NCBI RefSeq assembly: GCF_003584135.1
Contig: NZ_QXFI01000036.1
Location: forward strand, 362,495-426,494
DNA from: Flagellimonas pelagia
GTDB taxonomy: Bacteria > Bacteroidota > Bacteroidia > Flavobacteriales > Flavobacteriaceae
DNA: 64,000 nucleotides
Reading direction: 5' to 3'
Shown: piece after piece, positions 33,435 through 42,740 of the stretch
Numbering within the stretch: the stretch's first letter is position 1
How the letters are laid out: each line of letters begins with the position of its first letter
Notes under the pieces: generated by a model
What the model saw: only the letters and a program-made list of their open reading frames with translations
Databases searched by the model: none
What the model was told of the DNA's origin: nothing
Made by a program: the position numbers and the translations under genes

Positions 33435-35081
33435 ATGAATGTGGAATTCACCCCTAAATTATTTTCCCTCCTAAAAGGAGGCATCTCCAAGGAAACACTT
33501 TCAAAAGATATTATTTCTGGTTCCATTGTGGGAATCGTGGCCCTGCCCTTGGCCATCGCTTTTGCCATTGCTTCTGGGGTTTCGCCTGAAAAAGGATTGA
33601 TCACGGCCATTGTAGCCGGAATCATTATTTCAGTGCTAGGTGGAAGTCGGGTGCAGATTGGAGGGCCCACAGGTGCCTTCATTGTCATTGTTTATGGCAT
33701 TGTGCAACAGTTTGGTCTTTCCGGTTTGACCATAGCCACTTTTATGGCAGGTTTTATCCTCATCGGGTTCGGACTTGCCAAACTGGGCAATCTCCTGAAA
33801 TTTATCCCCTATTCGTTGATTGTGGGATTCACCAGTGCCATAGCACTGATCATCCTATCTTCCCAAGTGAACGATTTTTTGGGATTGGGGGTTAAAGAAG
33901 TTCCTTCCGATTTTTTGGAGAAATGGTCCATATACTTTCAAAATTTCAGCCATGTCAATGGGTATGCCATTGCCATTGCTGTGGGTACGGTCTTGCTGAC
34001 CCTGTTCTTTCAAAAATGGATAGCAAAAGTTCCTGGGTCCATTGTGGCCATCCTGTTGTCCACCATAGCTGTCAGCGTTTTTGATATTCCTGTGGATACC
34101 ATCGAAAGCAACTTTGGGGAAATCCCGAACCATTTTGATTTTTCCTCTTTTCCTTCCATTGATTTTGAAACCGTGAAATCCCTCATTCAGCCTGCATTTG
34201 CCATCGCTTTGTTGGGTGGCATCGAATCCTTGCTCTCTGCTGTGGTCTCCGATTCCATGATAGGTGGAAAACACCGCTCCAACATGGAACTCATCGCCCA
34301 AGGGGCGGCCAATATTTTTTCTGCACTTTTGGGCGGAATCCCTGCCACCGGTGCCATCGCCAGAACTGCCACCAACGTAAAAAACGGTGGACGTACCCCA
34401 ATTGCGGGCATTGTGCATGGACTGGTCTTGTTGGCCATTATGTTGTTATTTGCCCCTTATGCCAAATTGATTCCGCTTTCCTGCTTGGCGGGCATCTTGG
34501 TGGTGGTCGCATACCACATGAGTGAATGGAGGCAATTTGTATCCATTCTCAAAGGAAACCGAATGGACATCATCATTTTATTGACTACATTTTTGCTTAC
34601 CGTTCTATTTGATTTGATCATTGCCATTGAGGTTGGTGTAGTACTCGCAAGTTTTTTATTCATGAAAAGAATGAGTGAATCTGTTCAAATACAGAATATT
34701 ACCCACGAAAGTCAAGAAGCGGAACAACTTTTTGAGAACGAAAACTTGGCAATACCCAAAAATGTGGTTTTATATGAGATCAACGGTCCCCTCTTCTTTG
34801 GTGCGGCAAGACAATTTCAGGAAACCATCACCCAAACCCATATCCAGCCCAAGGCGGTGATCATACGAATGCGATATGTTCCGTTGATAGATGCCACGGG
34901 TTTCCAAGGATTGAAGGAAATCATCAAAACCTTTAAATCCAAAGGGATTGAGGTCATTATTTCAGGGGTCAATGATGGTTTGGAGAAAGATTTTGAAAAA
35001 TTTGGCCTTTACACTTTGATAAACAAGGAATTGGTTGTTCGGGATATCCAAACCGCTGTGGAAAAAGCCAAAATCATTTAA
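33435..35081 (+). CDS. SulP-family anion transporter with STAS domain
   Basis: 548 residues. The membrane domain (about 20-400) has the SulP features: D-I-I-S-G-S-I-V-G-I-V-A-L-P-L-A-I-A-F near the start, G-G-S-R-V-Q-I-G-G-P-T-G-A-F in the third helix and A-A-N-I-F-S-A-L-L-G-G-I-P-A-T-G-A-I-A-R later. The cytoplasmic STAS domain follows at about 440-545 (L-Y-E-I-N-G-P-L-F-F-G-A-A, then P-L-I-D-A-T-G-F-Q-G-L). SulP proteins carry sulfate, bicarbonate or dicarboxylates; the substrate cannot be told by eye. It is single and convergent with the GlmU-like gene. Confidence 0.93.
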   Translation: MNVEFTPKLFSLLKGGISKETLSKDIISGSIVGIVALPLAIAFAIASGVSPEKGLITAIVAGIIISVLGGSRVQIGGPTGAFIVIVYGIVQQFGLSGLTIATFMAGFILIGFGLAKLGNLLKFIPYSLIVGFTSAIALIILSSQVNDFLGLGVKEVPSDFLEKWSIYFQNFSHVNGYAIAIAVGTVLLTLFFQKWIAKVPGSIVAILLSTIAVSVFDIPVDTIESNFGEIPNHFDFSSFPSIDFETVKSLIQPAFAIALLGGIESLLSAVVSDSMIGGKHRSNMELIAQGAANIFSALLGGIPATGAIARTATNVKNGGRTPIAGIVHGLVLLAIMLLFAPYAKLIPLSCLAGILVVVAYHMSEWRQFVSILKGNRMDIIILLTTFLLTVLFDLIIAIEVGVVLASFLFMKRMSESVQIQNITHESQEAEQLFENENLAIPKNVVLYEINGPLFFGAARQFQETITQTHIQPKAVIIRMRYVPLIDATGFQGLKEIIKTFKSKGIEVIISGVNDGLEKDFEKFGLYTLINKELVVRDIQTAVEKAKII

Positions 35082-35088
35082 AATTCCT

Positions 35089-36264
35089 TCAATAATTCCG
35101 CCACTTCTGGGTAAGTTCAAAAACGTGTTCCAGGATACGGGCCTCGGTTTCGTTGAACTGCATGCCTCGGCGTTCCATCATGGCCGTAGCCACCTCAAAG
35201 ACTTTTTTAGGTAAAAACGTAGTAAACCCGGATGCCCCACCCCAGCTGAAACTGGGGACAAAATTCCGTGGAAACCCACTACCAAAAATATTGGCACTCA
35301 CCCCAACCACGGTTCCTGTGTTGAACATGACGTTGATACCACATTTGCTGTGATCGCCCATCATCAGCCCACAAAACTGAAGACCTGTTCTGGCAAAACC
35401 TTCGGTTTTGTAGTTCCACAGGCGTACCTCTGCGTAGTTGTTTTTTAAATTGGAAGTATTGGTATCGGCTCCGATATTGCACCATTCCCCCAACACGGAA
35501 TTGCCCAAAAAACCATCATGTCCCTTATTGGAATTGGCGAACAGAACTGAATTGTTTACTTCGCCACCGAGTTTACAACCGGGTCCAGCCGTGGTGGGTC
35601 CGTAAATCTTGGCACCCATTTTCACAACGGCATTTTCACAAAGGGCGAAACCTCCCCGGATCATGCAGCCCTCCATCACCAAGGCATTTTTACCAATATA
35701 GATGGGTCCTGTGGACGCGTTCAAAATACTGAACTCTACCGTGGCACCTTCTTCGATGAAAATATTTTCAGGGTTCAACACTTGGTTGGTACTTGAAATG
35801 GGTTGACTTTTTCTTCCTTTGGTCAACAGGTCAAAATCGGATTGCAAAGCTTCACCGTTTTTGGAAAAAATGTCCCAGGTATGCTTGATGGTCAAGCTGT
35901 CCGAAGTATACGGAATCAGCACATAGTCATCACTGTTGAAAGGTGTCTTGGCACCATCGGTACCATAAGCGATGTATTGATCTTGATCCATCAAAGCCTC
36001 TCCTTTTTTCAAACTTTGGATAGCGGCCAATAAGCTGGCATTGGGAAGATAGCTTCCGTTGATCACTACATTCTCCTTCCCTATCTCTAGCGAAAATTTT
36101 TCTGAAAGGTATTCTTCGGTAAGGCTGCTGACAGAAGTGCCTAGCCATTTTTCCCATTTCTCCCGAATGGTCAGGATGCCTACCCGAATCTCGCATACGG
36201 GCCGTGTGAAGGTAAAGGGAAAAAGATCTTCGCGTTGGTATCCGTCGGAAAGAATATAGTTCAT
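35089..36264 (-). CDS. GlmU-like sugar nucleotidyltransferase (Bacteroidota type)
   Basis: 391 residues. It starts with N-Y-I-L-S-D-G-Y-Q-R-E-D-L-F-P-F-T-F-T-R-P, the mark of the alternative GlmU family of Bacteroidota, and ends with a left-handed beta-helix of hexapeptide repeats (about 185-330; A-V-V-K-M-G-A-K-I-Y-G-P-T-T, G-D-H-S-K-C-G-I-N). The family is annotated as making UDP-GlcNAc: acetyl transfer to glucosamine-1-phosphate and uridylyl transfer. The classical G-x-G-T-R-M nucleotide loop is absent, so the reaction mechanism is less certain than for E. coli GlmU. rpmE2 is directly upstream but separated by a terminator. Confidence 0.85.
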   Translation of the reverse strand: MNYILSDGYQREDLFPFTFTRPVCEIRVGILTIREKWEKWLGTSVSSLTEEYLSEKFSLEIGKENVVINGSYLPNASLLAAIQSLKKGEALMDQDQYIAYGTDGAKTPFNSDDYVLIPYTSDSLTIKHTWDIFSKNGEALQSDFDLLTKGRKSQPISSTNQVLNPENIFIEEGATVEFSILNASTGPIYIGKNALVMEGCMIRGGFALCENAVVKMGAKIYGPTTAGPGCKLGGEVNNSVLFANSNKGHDGFLGNSVLGEWCNIGADTNTSNLKNNYAEVRLWNYKTEGFARTGLQFCGLMMGDHSKCGINVMFNTGTVVGVSANIFGSGFPRNFVPSFSWGGASGFTTFLPKKVFEVATAMMERRGMQFNETEARILEHVFELTQKWRNY

Positions 36265-36288
36265 GGCTTAACTTTGGTTGGTACAAAA

Positions 36289-36320
36289 ATAAAAAACGCC
36301 CCTGAAAAGATTCAGGAGCG
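36289..36320 (-). terminator. Terminator after rpmE2
   Basis: On the minus strand CGCTCCTGAA and TTCAGGGGCG pair with one mismatch over a 4-base loop, followed by a T run. Confidence 0.8.
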
Positions 36321-36365
36321 CTTGTATATTTCGTTAAAGAGACGGCCCTTATCGGCCTATTCCCC

Positions 36366-36617
36366 TTACTTGCTGAATTTCTTGTACTTGTTCTTGAACT
36401 TGTCAATCCTACCAGCAGTATCCACCAATTTGGTCTTACCAGTGTAGTATGGGTGCGAAGTTCTTGAAATCTCCAATTTCACCAAAGGATACTCAACGCC
36501 ATCCACAGTGATGGTCTCTTTTGCTTCAGCAGCGGATTTGGTGATAAAGACATCCTCATTGGACATATCTTTAAAAGCTACCAATCTATAGTTCTCTGGG
36601 TGTATACCTTTTCTCAT
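36366..36617 (-). CDS. rpmE2: 50S ribosomal protein L31 type B
   Basis: 83 residues beginning M-R-K-G-I-H-P-E-N-Y-R-L-V-A-F-K-D-M and continuing with S-R-T-S-H-P-Y-Y-T-G-K-T-K-L-V-D-T-A-G-R, the L31 signature. It has no cysteine, so it is the zinc-independent type B form. In many bacteria type B is induced under zinc shortage through Zur; in this lineage it usually is the only L31 and is expressed constitutively. The promoter here is a plain Bacteroidota promoter with no Zur-like palindrome that I can see, which fits a housekeeping role. Confidence 0.96.
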   Translation of the reverse strand: MRKGIHPENYRLVAFKDMSNEDVFITKSAAEAKETITVDGVEYPLVKLEISRTSHPYYTGKTKLVDTAGRIDKFKNKYKKFSK

Positions 36618-36652
36618 CGTCTTAAATGCTTAATCTCAGAATTTTCGAGGTG

Positions 36653-36683
36653 CAAATTTAATGATTTCTTTGATACCTCCAAC
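36653..36683 (-). promoter_or_regulatory. Promoter of rpmE2
   Basis: On the minus strand TAAATTTG (36660-36653) is an exact -7 box; GTTG (36683-36680) lies 19 bases upstream in the -33 position. The distance from the -7 box to the ATG is 35 bases. Confidence 0.7.
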
Positions 36684-36776
36684 TTAAAATAGGTAAAAAA
36701 TAAAAAAGTAAATTTATTGTAACAAAATCCATCTAGCAAGCACTAACAAGCTACAATCAACACAAAAATCAATAAA

Positions 36777-37298
36777 ATGGAAGAACAACAACCAAAAGCC
36801 AGTAAATTCATGTTGAACTATGGCCTGATTCTAGGCGTAGTTTCCGTAATCTTCGGGGTAATGCTCTACACCCAAAAGATGCACTATGAGATGAGCACTC
36901 CTGTTATTGTCATTTCGGTTCTATTGACCGTAGTGGCTATTTTCCTTGGGGTGAATGCCTACAAAAAAGCCAACGGGGGCTATCTGAAAATTTCCGAGGC
37001 CCTAAAGATCGCTGTGGGAATCGCATTGGTATCCACCATCATTTCCCTTGTTTACCAGTACGTGCTCATCAACTTTATTGAGCCCGATTTTATGGACAAG
37101 GCAATCGAAATGGCAAAACCAAAGGCCATGGCACAGAATCCTTCCATGACGGAGGAACAATGGCAACAAGGTGTGGCCATGCAGAAAAAACTAGGATGGT
37201 TACGCTATCCGATTGGTTTGATCTTCAGTTGCATCATCGGTTTGGTCGTGGGAGTCATCACTGGGCTCATCCTAAAAAAGTCCAAGCCGGAATACTAA
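36777..37298 (+). CDS. DUF4199-family membrane protein
   Basis: 173 residues with four hydrophobic segments (about 12-30, 43-60, 72-97 and 146-166). The start (K-F-M-L-N-Y-G-L-I-L-G) and G-G-Y-L-K-I-S-E-A-L-K-I-A-V-G match DUF4199, a Bacteroidota-specific membrane family without known function. It is regularly found just before a GT2 glycosyltransferase, as here (42 bases apart), so a link to lipid-linked sugar or envelope synthesis is likely but unproven. Confidence 0.85.
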   Translation: MEEQQPKASKFMLNYGLILGVVSVIFGVMLYTQKMHYEMSTPVIVISVLLTVVAIFLGVNAYKKANGGYLKISEALKIAVGIALVSTIISLVYQYVLINFIEPDFMDKAIEMAKPKAMAQNPSMTEEQWQQGVAMQKKLGWLRYPIGLIFSCIIGLVVGVITGLILKKSKPEY

Positions 37299-37340
37299 AC
37301 CAAAAAATGCTACTTTTGAAGGGAATTCGAGAAACAAGCA

Positions 37341-38288
37341 ATGCAGATTTCCATTGTAATTCCTTTACTCAACGAGCAAGAATCGCTTAAAGAACTACAT
37401 GATTGGATTGTACAGGTGATGCAATCCAATCATTTTTTATATGAGATCATCTTTATTGATGATGGCAGTACCGATGGTTCTTGGGAAACCATCATGGAGC
37501 TTTCGCAAAAAAATGAACATGTGAAAGGTATCCGATTTTTGAAGAACTTCGGAAAGTCCCAGGCTCTTCACGCTGGATTTAAGGCCGCCGAAGGCGATGT
37601 GGTCATCACCATGGATGCCGATTTGCAGGACAATCCAGAGGAAATCCCCGAAATGTACCGCATGATTACCCAAGAAGGCAACCAAGTGGTTTCCGGCTGG
37701 AAGAAAAAAAGATATGACTCGGTCATTGCCAAGAACATCCCTTCCAAATTGTTCAACTGGGCCGCCCGCAAAACCTCCGGGGTAAAATTGCACGACTTTA
37801 ACTGTGGATTAAAAGCCTTTGACCATCAGGTGGTGAAGGCCATAGAAGTTCACGGGGAAATGCACCGCTACATCCCTGTTTTGGCCAAGAATGCAGGGTT
37901 TTCCAACATTTCCGAAAAAGTGGTCCAGCACCAGGCCCGAAAATACGGTACCACCAAATTTGGGATGGAACGTTTCATCAATGGCTTTTTGGACCTGATC
38001 ACCATTTGGTTCGTTTCCAAGTTCGGCCGTAGACCCATGCACCTGTTCGGGGCGTTGGGCGTGCTTATGTTCATCGTAGGTTTTGGATTTTCGCTCTATT
38101 TGGGCATCGATAAACTCTTTTTGAATCCTACAGGACGATTGATCACGCAACGACCACAATTCTACATCGCCCTAACAGCCATGATTATAGGTACCCAACT
38201 ATTTTTGGCAGGTTTTTTGGGCGAGATTATGGTACGTTCCAGAAAAAACGACACCCGATACACCATCTCCGATAAAATTAATCTTTAG
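37341..38288 (+). CDS. GT2 glycosyltransferase (DPM/GtrB-like)
   Basis: 315 residues. The catalytic domain (1-230) has the GT2 markers: I-V-I-P-L-L-N-E at the start, D-D-G-S-T-D-G-S near residue 35, D-A-D-L-Q-D-N-P near 93 (metal-binding D-x-D) and the Q-H-Q-A-R-K-Y-G-T-T-K-F loop. Two membrane helices follow (about 236-258 and 270-300). This form moves a sugar from a nucleotide to polyprenyl phosphate at the inner face of the membrane, as dolichol-phosphate-mannose synthase or GtrB do. The mutase gene downstream could supply the sugar phosphate. Confidence 0.92.
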   Translation: MQISIVIPLLNEQESLKELHDWIVQVMQSNHFLYEIIFIDDGSTDGSWETIMELSQKNEHVKGIRFLKNFGKSQALHAGFKAAEGDVVITMDADLQDNPEEIPEMYRMITQEGNQVVSGWKKKRYDSVIAKNIPSKLFNWAARKTSGVKLHDFNCGLKAFDHQVVKAIEVHGEMHRYIPVLAKNAGFSNISEKVVQHQARKYGTTKFGMERFINGFLDLITIWFVSKFGRRPMHLFGALGVLMFIVGFGFSLYLGIDKLFLNPTGRLITQRPQFYIALTAMIIGTQLFLAGFLGEIMVRSRKNDTRYTISDKINL

Positions 38289-38348
38289 GGTATTCCCAAA
38301 CCCCTTTAATCTTTGTATTTTTAAGCATCTAAACAAGCATAAAACACT

Positions 38349-40055
38349 ATGGATTCCATTACCGCTACTGCACAATCTTGGTTGACCGATTTTTTTGACG
38401 ACGAAACAAAAAAAGAAATCCAACACCTCATAAAAAATGATCCCGAAGAACTTAAGGAACGTTTTTACAAGGATTTGGAATTTGGTACCGGGGGTATGCG
38501 CGGTGTAATGGGGGTCGGCACCAATAGAATCAACAAATATACCTTGGGCAAGAATACACAGGGATTGAGCAACTATCTCAAAAAATCGTATACCGACCAC
38601 GATCTTAAGGTGGTCATTGCTTACGACTGCAGGCACAATTCCAAAACATTGGCAAAGACCGTGGCGGATGTTTTTTCCGCAAATGGCATAAGTGTTTACC
38701 TGTTTTCCGATCTACGTACCACTCCAGAACTTTCCTTTGCCGTAAAATATTTGGGATGTCATGCGGGTATTGTTTTGACTGCATCTCATAACCCCCCGGA
38801 ATACAATGGGTACAAGGTGTATTGGGCTGATGGCGGACAGATCGTTCCCCCACAGGATGGAGAAATCATTGCAGAGATCGATTCCCTTTCCTTTGAGGAT
38901 ATCAAATTCGATAAAAACGAAGCACTGATCCATCTGATCGATGAGGAAGTGGACGAAGCCTTCTTTGATGGTTCGTTGAAAAATGGCAACTTCAACGCTA
39001 AAGGAAAAGACGATTTCAAGATCGTATTTACCTCCTTGCACGGAACATCCATTACCGCCATTCCAGAGGTGTTGAAACGGGCAGGGTATAAAAACGTGAC
39101 CATTATTGAGGAACAGGCCACCCCTAACGGTGACTTTCCAACGGTAAAATCCCCAAACCCCGAAGAACCCGAAGCTTTGGAAATGGCCATTAAAAAAGCT
39201 GAGGAAATTGGCGCGGACATGGTTGTCGGCACCGACCCCGACAGTGATCGCTTGGGCATTGCCGTGCGCAACCTGGAAGGTAAAATGGAATTGCTCAACG
39301 GCAACCAGACCATGGTTTTGATGACCAAGTTTTTGTTGGACCAATACAAGGAAAAAGGATTCAAGGGCAACGAATTTATTGCTTCCACCATCGTTTCCAC
39401 CCCAATGATGGCCCAATTGGCCAAAGCCTACGGTGTGGAATACAAAACAGCCCTGACAGGCTTTAAGTGGATCGGCAAGATGATCAAGGATTTCCCGAAC
39501 TCCAAATTTATTGGTGGTGGTGAGGAAAGCTTTGGTTTTATGGTGGGAGATTTTGTCCGCGATAAAGATGCCGTGACCTCTACCCTTTTGGCCTGTGAGA
39601 TTGCGTCCAATGCCAAGGCGGAAGGAAGCTCGTTCTACAAGGAATTGATCAATGCCTATGTGCAATTTGGCTTTTACAAGGAAAAGCTGGTTTCCCTGAC
39701 CAAAAAAGGAATGAGTGGTGCTGAGGAAATCAAACAAATGCTCAAGGATTTTAAGGAAAATCCCGTGGCATCCGTTCAAGGTTCCAAATTGCTTTGGATC
39801 GAGGATTACAACACTTCCACGGCCAAAAATGTGCAGACGGGAGAGGAATTTTCCCTTAACCTGCCCAAATCCAATGTATTGATCTATGAGACCGAGGATG
39901 GCACCCGAATTGCGGCCCGTCCCAGTGGTACCGAACCCAAGGTCAAGTTTTACATCAGCACAAATGCAAAATTGGACAAGGCGGCCGATTATAAATCCGT
40001 AAATTCGCAGCTGGAAACCAAAATTGACGGTATCCTATCCGAACTGAATTTGTAG
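38349..40055 (+). CDS. Phospho-sugar mutase (phosphoglucomutase/phosphomannomutase)
   Basis: 568 residues of the alpha-D-phosphohexomutase superfamily, PgcA type. The phosphoserine loop is T-A-S146-H-N-P-P; the metal loop G-T-D-P-D-S-D-R lies near 300; the sugar-binding loop G-G-G-E-E-S-F-G-F near 395; and the phosphate-binding loop R-P-S-G-T-E-P-K-V near 520. It interconverts hexose 1- and 6-phosphates (glucose or mannose) for glycan and nucleotide-sugar synthesis. The ABC exporter gene starts four bases after its stop, so both are surely co-transcribed. Confidence 0.95.
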   Translation: MDSITATAQSWLTDFFDDETKKEIQHLIKNDPEELKERFYKDLEFGTGGMRGVMGVGTNRINKYTLGKNTQGLSNYLKKSYTDHDLKVVIAYDCRHNSKTLAKTVADVFSANGISVYLFSDLRTTPELSFAVKYLGCHAGIVLTASHNPPEYNGYKVYWADGGQIVPPQDGEIIAEIDSLSFEDIKFDKNEALIHLIDEEVDEAFFDGSLKNGNFNAKGKDDFKIVFTSLHGTSITAIPEVLKRAGYKNVTIIEEQATPNGDFPTVKSPNPEEPEALEMAIKKAEEIGADMVVGTDPDSDRLGIAVRNLEGKMELLNGNQTMVLMTKFLLDQYKEKGFKGNEFIASTIVSTPMMAQLAKAYGVEYKTALTGFKWIGKMIKDFPNSKFIGGGEESFGFMVGDFVRDKDAVTSTLLACEIASNAKAEGSSFYKELINAYVQFGFYKEKLVSLTKKGMSGAEEIKQMLKDFKENPVASVQGSKLLWIEDYNTSTAKNVQTGEEFSLNLPKSNVLIYETEDGTRIAARPSGTEPKVKFYISTNAKLDKAADYKSVNSQLETKIDGILSELNL

Positions 40056-40059
40056 GTGA

Positions 40060-41886
40060 ATGAACTACTTTAAAAAAATTCTCCGATTTGCAGGACCATA
40101 CCGCAAATACGGGTATTTGAATATATTTTTCAATATTCTATACGCACTTTTCAGTGCATTGTCCTTTGCGGCCCTGATTCCCATGTTGGACGTTCTGTTC
40201 AAACCGGAGGAAAAGGTGCATGCCGAACCTGTATATCAGGGGATTTCCAATTTGAAGGACTATTTGCAGGATTACATCAACTATCGCGTCACAGCCTATT
40301 CCGGAGATGATGACATGAAAGGTCTTGTGCTGGTCATTGGCTTGGTACTGGTGCTTTTTCTTATGAAAAATGCCTTCAACTATTTGGCCATGTACTTTAT
40401 CACCTTTCTTCGGAATGGGGTACTCAAGGATATCCGGAACAAGATGTACGAGAAAATCGTGGACCTGCCCATCTCTTATTTCTCCGAAAAACGAAAAGGT
40501 GATGTCATTGCCCGTATTACCTCGGATGTATTGGAAATCCAACATTCGTTTTTATCCATTTTGGAGCTCATCGTTAGGGAACCATTGACCATCCTGTTCA
40601 CTATTTTGGTAATGTTCGGAATCAGCACCAAACTCACCATCTTCGTGTTCGTTTTTATCCCTATTGCGGGAATGATCATTTCACGGATCGGCAAATCCCT
40701 TAAACGAAAATCGGACAAGGTGCAAAAGGAACAAGGCGAATTTTTGTCCATTGTGGAAGAAACCTTGGGCGGATTGCGTGTCATCAAGGCTTTCAATGCT
40801 GAATCCAAGTTTTATAACACGTTTAAAAAATCCACAGACCGATTCTTTAAATTTTCCAACTCCCTTTTGAATCGACAAAACCTAGCCTCACCCACTGGAG
40901 AGTTTCTGGGCATATTGGTCATCGGGGTTTTGTTATGGTTTGGGGGCAAAATGGTATTGGTCGATAAAACCCTGGATGCGTCCTCGTTCATCGCTTATAT
41001 GGGATTGGCCTACAACATCTTAACCCCTGCAAAGGCCATAAGCAAGGCTTCATACGGGGTGAAAAAAGGAAATTCAGCGGCAGAGCGTGTGCTGGAAGTG
41101 TTGGAATCCGAAAACCCCATCAAGGACAAAGAAGGTGCAGCCGAGAAAATGGATTTCAATACAGGTATTGAGCTGAGCAATGTAGGTTTCAAATATGAAA
41201 AGGATTATGTGTTGAAAGACTTCAACCTAAAGGTTGAAAAAGGCAAGACCGTAGCGTTGGTGGGGCAATCCGGAAGCGGAAAAAGTACCGTGGCCAATCT
41301 GGTCACCCGATTTTACGATGTGAACAAAGGCCAAATTTTGATAGATGGCACCAACATCAAGGACATTACCAAAAAGTCCCTGCGTGGGCTTATGGGATTG
41401 GTGACCCAGGATTCCATCCTCTTCAACGATTCGGTAAAAAACAATATCTCCCTAGGTAAGGAAAATGCCACTATGGAAGAAATTGTGGCCGCTGCCAAAG
41501 TGGCCAATGCACATGACTTTATTATGGACCTTCCCCATGGCTACGACACCAATATTGGCGATGGCGGTGGCAAATTGAGTGGCGGTCAAAAACAACGTCT
41601 CTCCATAGCAAGGGCCGTACTCAAAAATCCACCTATCATGATCTTGGACGAGGCTACCTCGGCCCTCGATACCGAAAGTGAACGCTTGGTGCAGGATGCC
41701 TTGGAAAAAATGATGCAGAACCGTACTTCAATCGTCATTGCACACCGCCTATCCACCATCCAAAATGCGGATACCATTGTGGTCATGAGCAAAGGGAAAA
41801 TTGTGGAACAGGGTACCCATGATGAACTCATGAAAGCACAGAACAGCTACAAAAAGCTGGTGGAGATGCAATCATTCAGCATTTGA
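40060..41886 (+). CDS. MsbA-like ABC exporter
   Basis: 608 residues: a six-helix exporter membrane domain (about 15-330) fused to an ATP-binding domain. Walker A is G-Q-S-G-S-G-K-S-T at 402-410, the signature L-S-G-G-Q-K-Q-R near 510, Walker B I-M-I-L-D-E-A-T-S-A-L-D next, and the H-loop A-H-R-L-S-T after. This single-chain half-transporter works as a dimer. In Bacteroidota, the copy next to the phosphohexomutase and GT2 genes is usually taken as the lipid A-core flippase MsbA, but multidrug export is possible too. Confidence 0.92.
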   Translation: MNYFKKILRFAGPYRKYGYLNIFFNILYALFSALSFAALIPMLDVLFKPEEKVHAEPVYQGISNLKDYLQDYINYRVTAYSGDDDMKGLVLVIGLVLVLFLMKNAFNYLAMYFITFLRNGVLKDIRNKMYEKIVDLPISYFSEKRKGDVIARITSDVLEIQHSFLSILELIVREPLTILFTILVMFGISTKLTIFVFVFIPIAGMIISRIGKSLKRKSDKVQKEQGEFLSIVEETLGGLRVIKAFNAESKFYNTFKKSTDRFFKFSNSLLNRQNLASPTGEFLGILVIGVLLWFGGKMVLVDKTLDASSFIAYMGLAYNILTPAKAISKASYGVKKGNSAAERVLEVLESENPIKDKEGAAEKMDFNTGIELSNVGFKYEKDYVLKDFNLKVEKGKTVALVGQSGSGKSTVANLVTRFYDVNKGQILIDGTNIKDITKKSLRGLMGLVTQDSILFNDSVKNNISLGKENATMEEIVAAAKVANAHDFIMDLPHGYDTNIGDGGGKLSGGQKQRLSIARAVLKNPPIMILDEATSALDTESERLVQDALEKMMQNRTSIVIAHRLSTIQNADTIVVMSKGKIVEQGTHDELMKAQNSYKKLVEMQSFSI

Positions 41887-42152
41887 TTATCCAAAGATTC
41901 AAAATTCAAGAATCAAGAATCAGGAGCCAGGAGTCAAGAGATTCTTCGCTTCGCTCAGAATGAACATAGAATAAATTAGCACCAAAATGTCATGCTGAAC
42001 ACCGTGAAGCATCTCAATTAAATCCCTACCAAAAGAGATTCTTCGCTTTGCTCAGAATGACAATCCTGGCAATTGATTATTGCTAATTGATAATTGCAAA
42101 TTGTCCATTGAATAATTAAACCTTTTCCCCTTACCTTAGTCAAAGCATCAAA
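41887..42152. repeat. Cluster of Bacteroidota intergenic repeats
   Basis: A 266-base gap without a gene. It holds three units of the short palindromic repeats common between Bacteroidota genes: GAGATTCTTCGCTTCGCTC... (from 41938), TGTCATGCTGAACACCGTGA... (from 41989) and GAGATTCTTCGCTTTGCTC... (from 42035), each with ATTCT/AGAAT- or ATGCT/AGCAT-type arms. AT-rich near-palindromes (AATTGATTATTGC and the like) follow at 42070-42120. A related unit lies at 61753 in reverse orientation. Confidence 0.7.
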
Positions 42153-42707
42153 TTGTACGGACCATTGATCGCTGAGGAAACCTTAGTACAAGAACTTAAG
42201 GACAAAAATAGCCAGGCAAAGGCCTTTGAGGTGTTGGTGAACACTTACAAAGAGCGGCTTTATTGGCATATTCGGAGGATTGTACTGGACCATGACGATT
42301 CCGATGATGTGTTACAGAATACCTTCATCAAGGTGTACAAAAATATAGATGGCTTTAAAGGGGAAAGCAAGTTATATTCCTGGTTGTACCGCATTGCCAC
42401 CAATGAATCCTTGACATTTTTGAAGCAAAAATCAAAAAAAATGGGAATCGGTGATCAAGAACTCAAGGAGAGATTGGTAGAAAATCTTGAAGCCGATGTG
42501 TATTTTGAAGGAGATGAGATCCAATTAAAATTGCAAAAAGCATTGGCCGAACTCCCAGACAAGCAGAAACTGGTCTTCACCATGAAGTATTTTCAGGAAA
42601 TGAAATACGAGGATATTTCCGAAGTACTGGAAACCTCGGTGGGTGCGCTAAAAGCTTCCTATCATTTGGCAGTAAAGAAAATTGAAGCGTATCTTAAAGC
42701 AGATTAA
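42153..42707 (+). CDS. ECF-type RNA polymerase sigma factor
   Basis: 184 residues. Sigma-70 region 2 (about 20-90) shows Y-K-E-R-L-Y-W-H-I-R-R-I-V and D-D-S-D-D-V-L-Q-N-T-F-I-K-V-Y; region 4 (about 120-180) shows L-P-D-K-Q-K-L-V-F-T-M-K-Y-F and Y-E-D-I-S-E-V-L-E-T-S-V-G-A-L-K. No ATG is available at the start: translation begins at TTG 42153, or the in-frame TTG 42165, so expression may be kept low. A weak -7 box (TACCTTAG, about 42133) is near. It is followed by a one-helix membrane protein and a Spy-like protein, the usual form of an envelope-stress sigma unit. Confidence 0.9.
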   Translation: MYGPLIAEETLVQELKDKNSQAKAFEVLVNTYKERLYWHIRRIVLDHDDSDDVLQNTFIKVYKNIDGFKGESKLYSWLYRIATNESLTFLKQKSKKMGIGDQELKERLVENLEADVYFEGDEIQLKLQKALAELPDKQKLVFTMKYFQEMKYEDISEVLETSVGALKASYHLAVKKIEAYLKAD

Positions 42708-42740
42708 ACCTTTGGCAAAAATTGATGTCAAAACCATATC

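Noticed and set aside
38712..39779. 355-codon open frame on the minus strand
   Set aside because: Antisense to the phospho-sugar mutase, whose four active-site loops are all intact.
41887..42152. Insertion-sequence remnant in the repeat cluster
   Set aside because: No transposase reading frame and no terminal inverted repeats with target duplication were seen; only short palindromic units.
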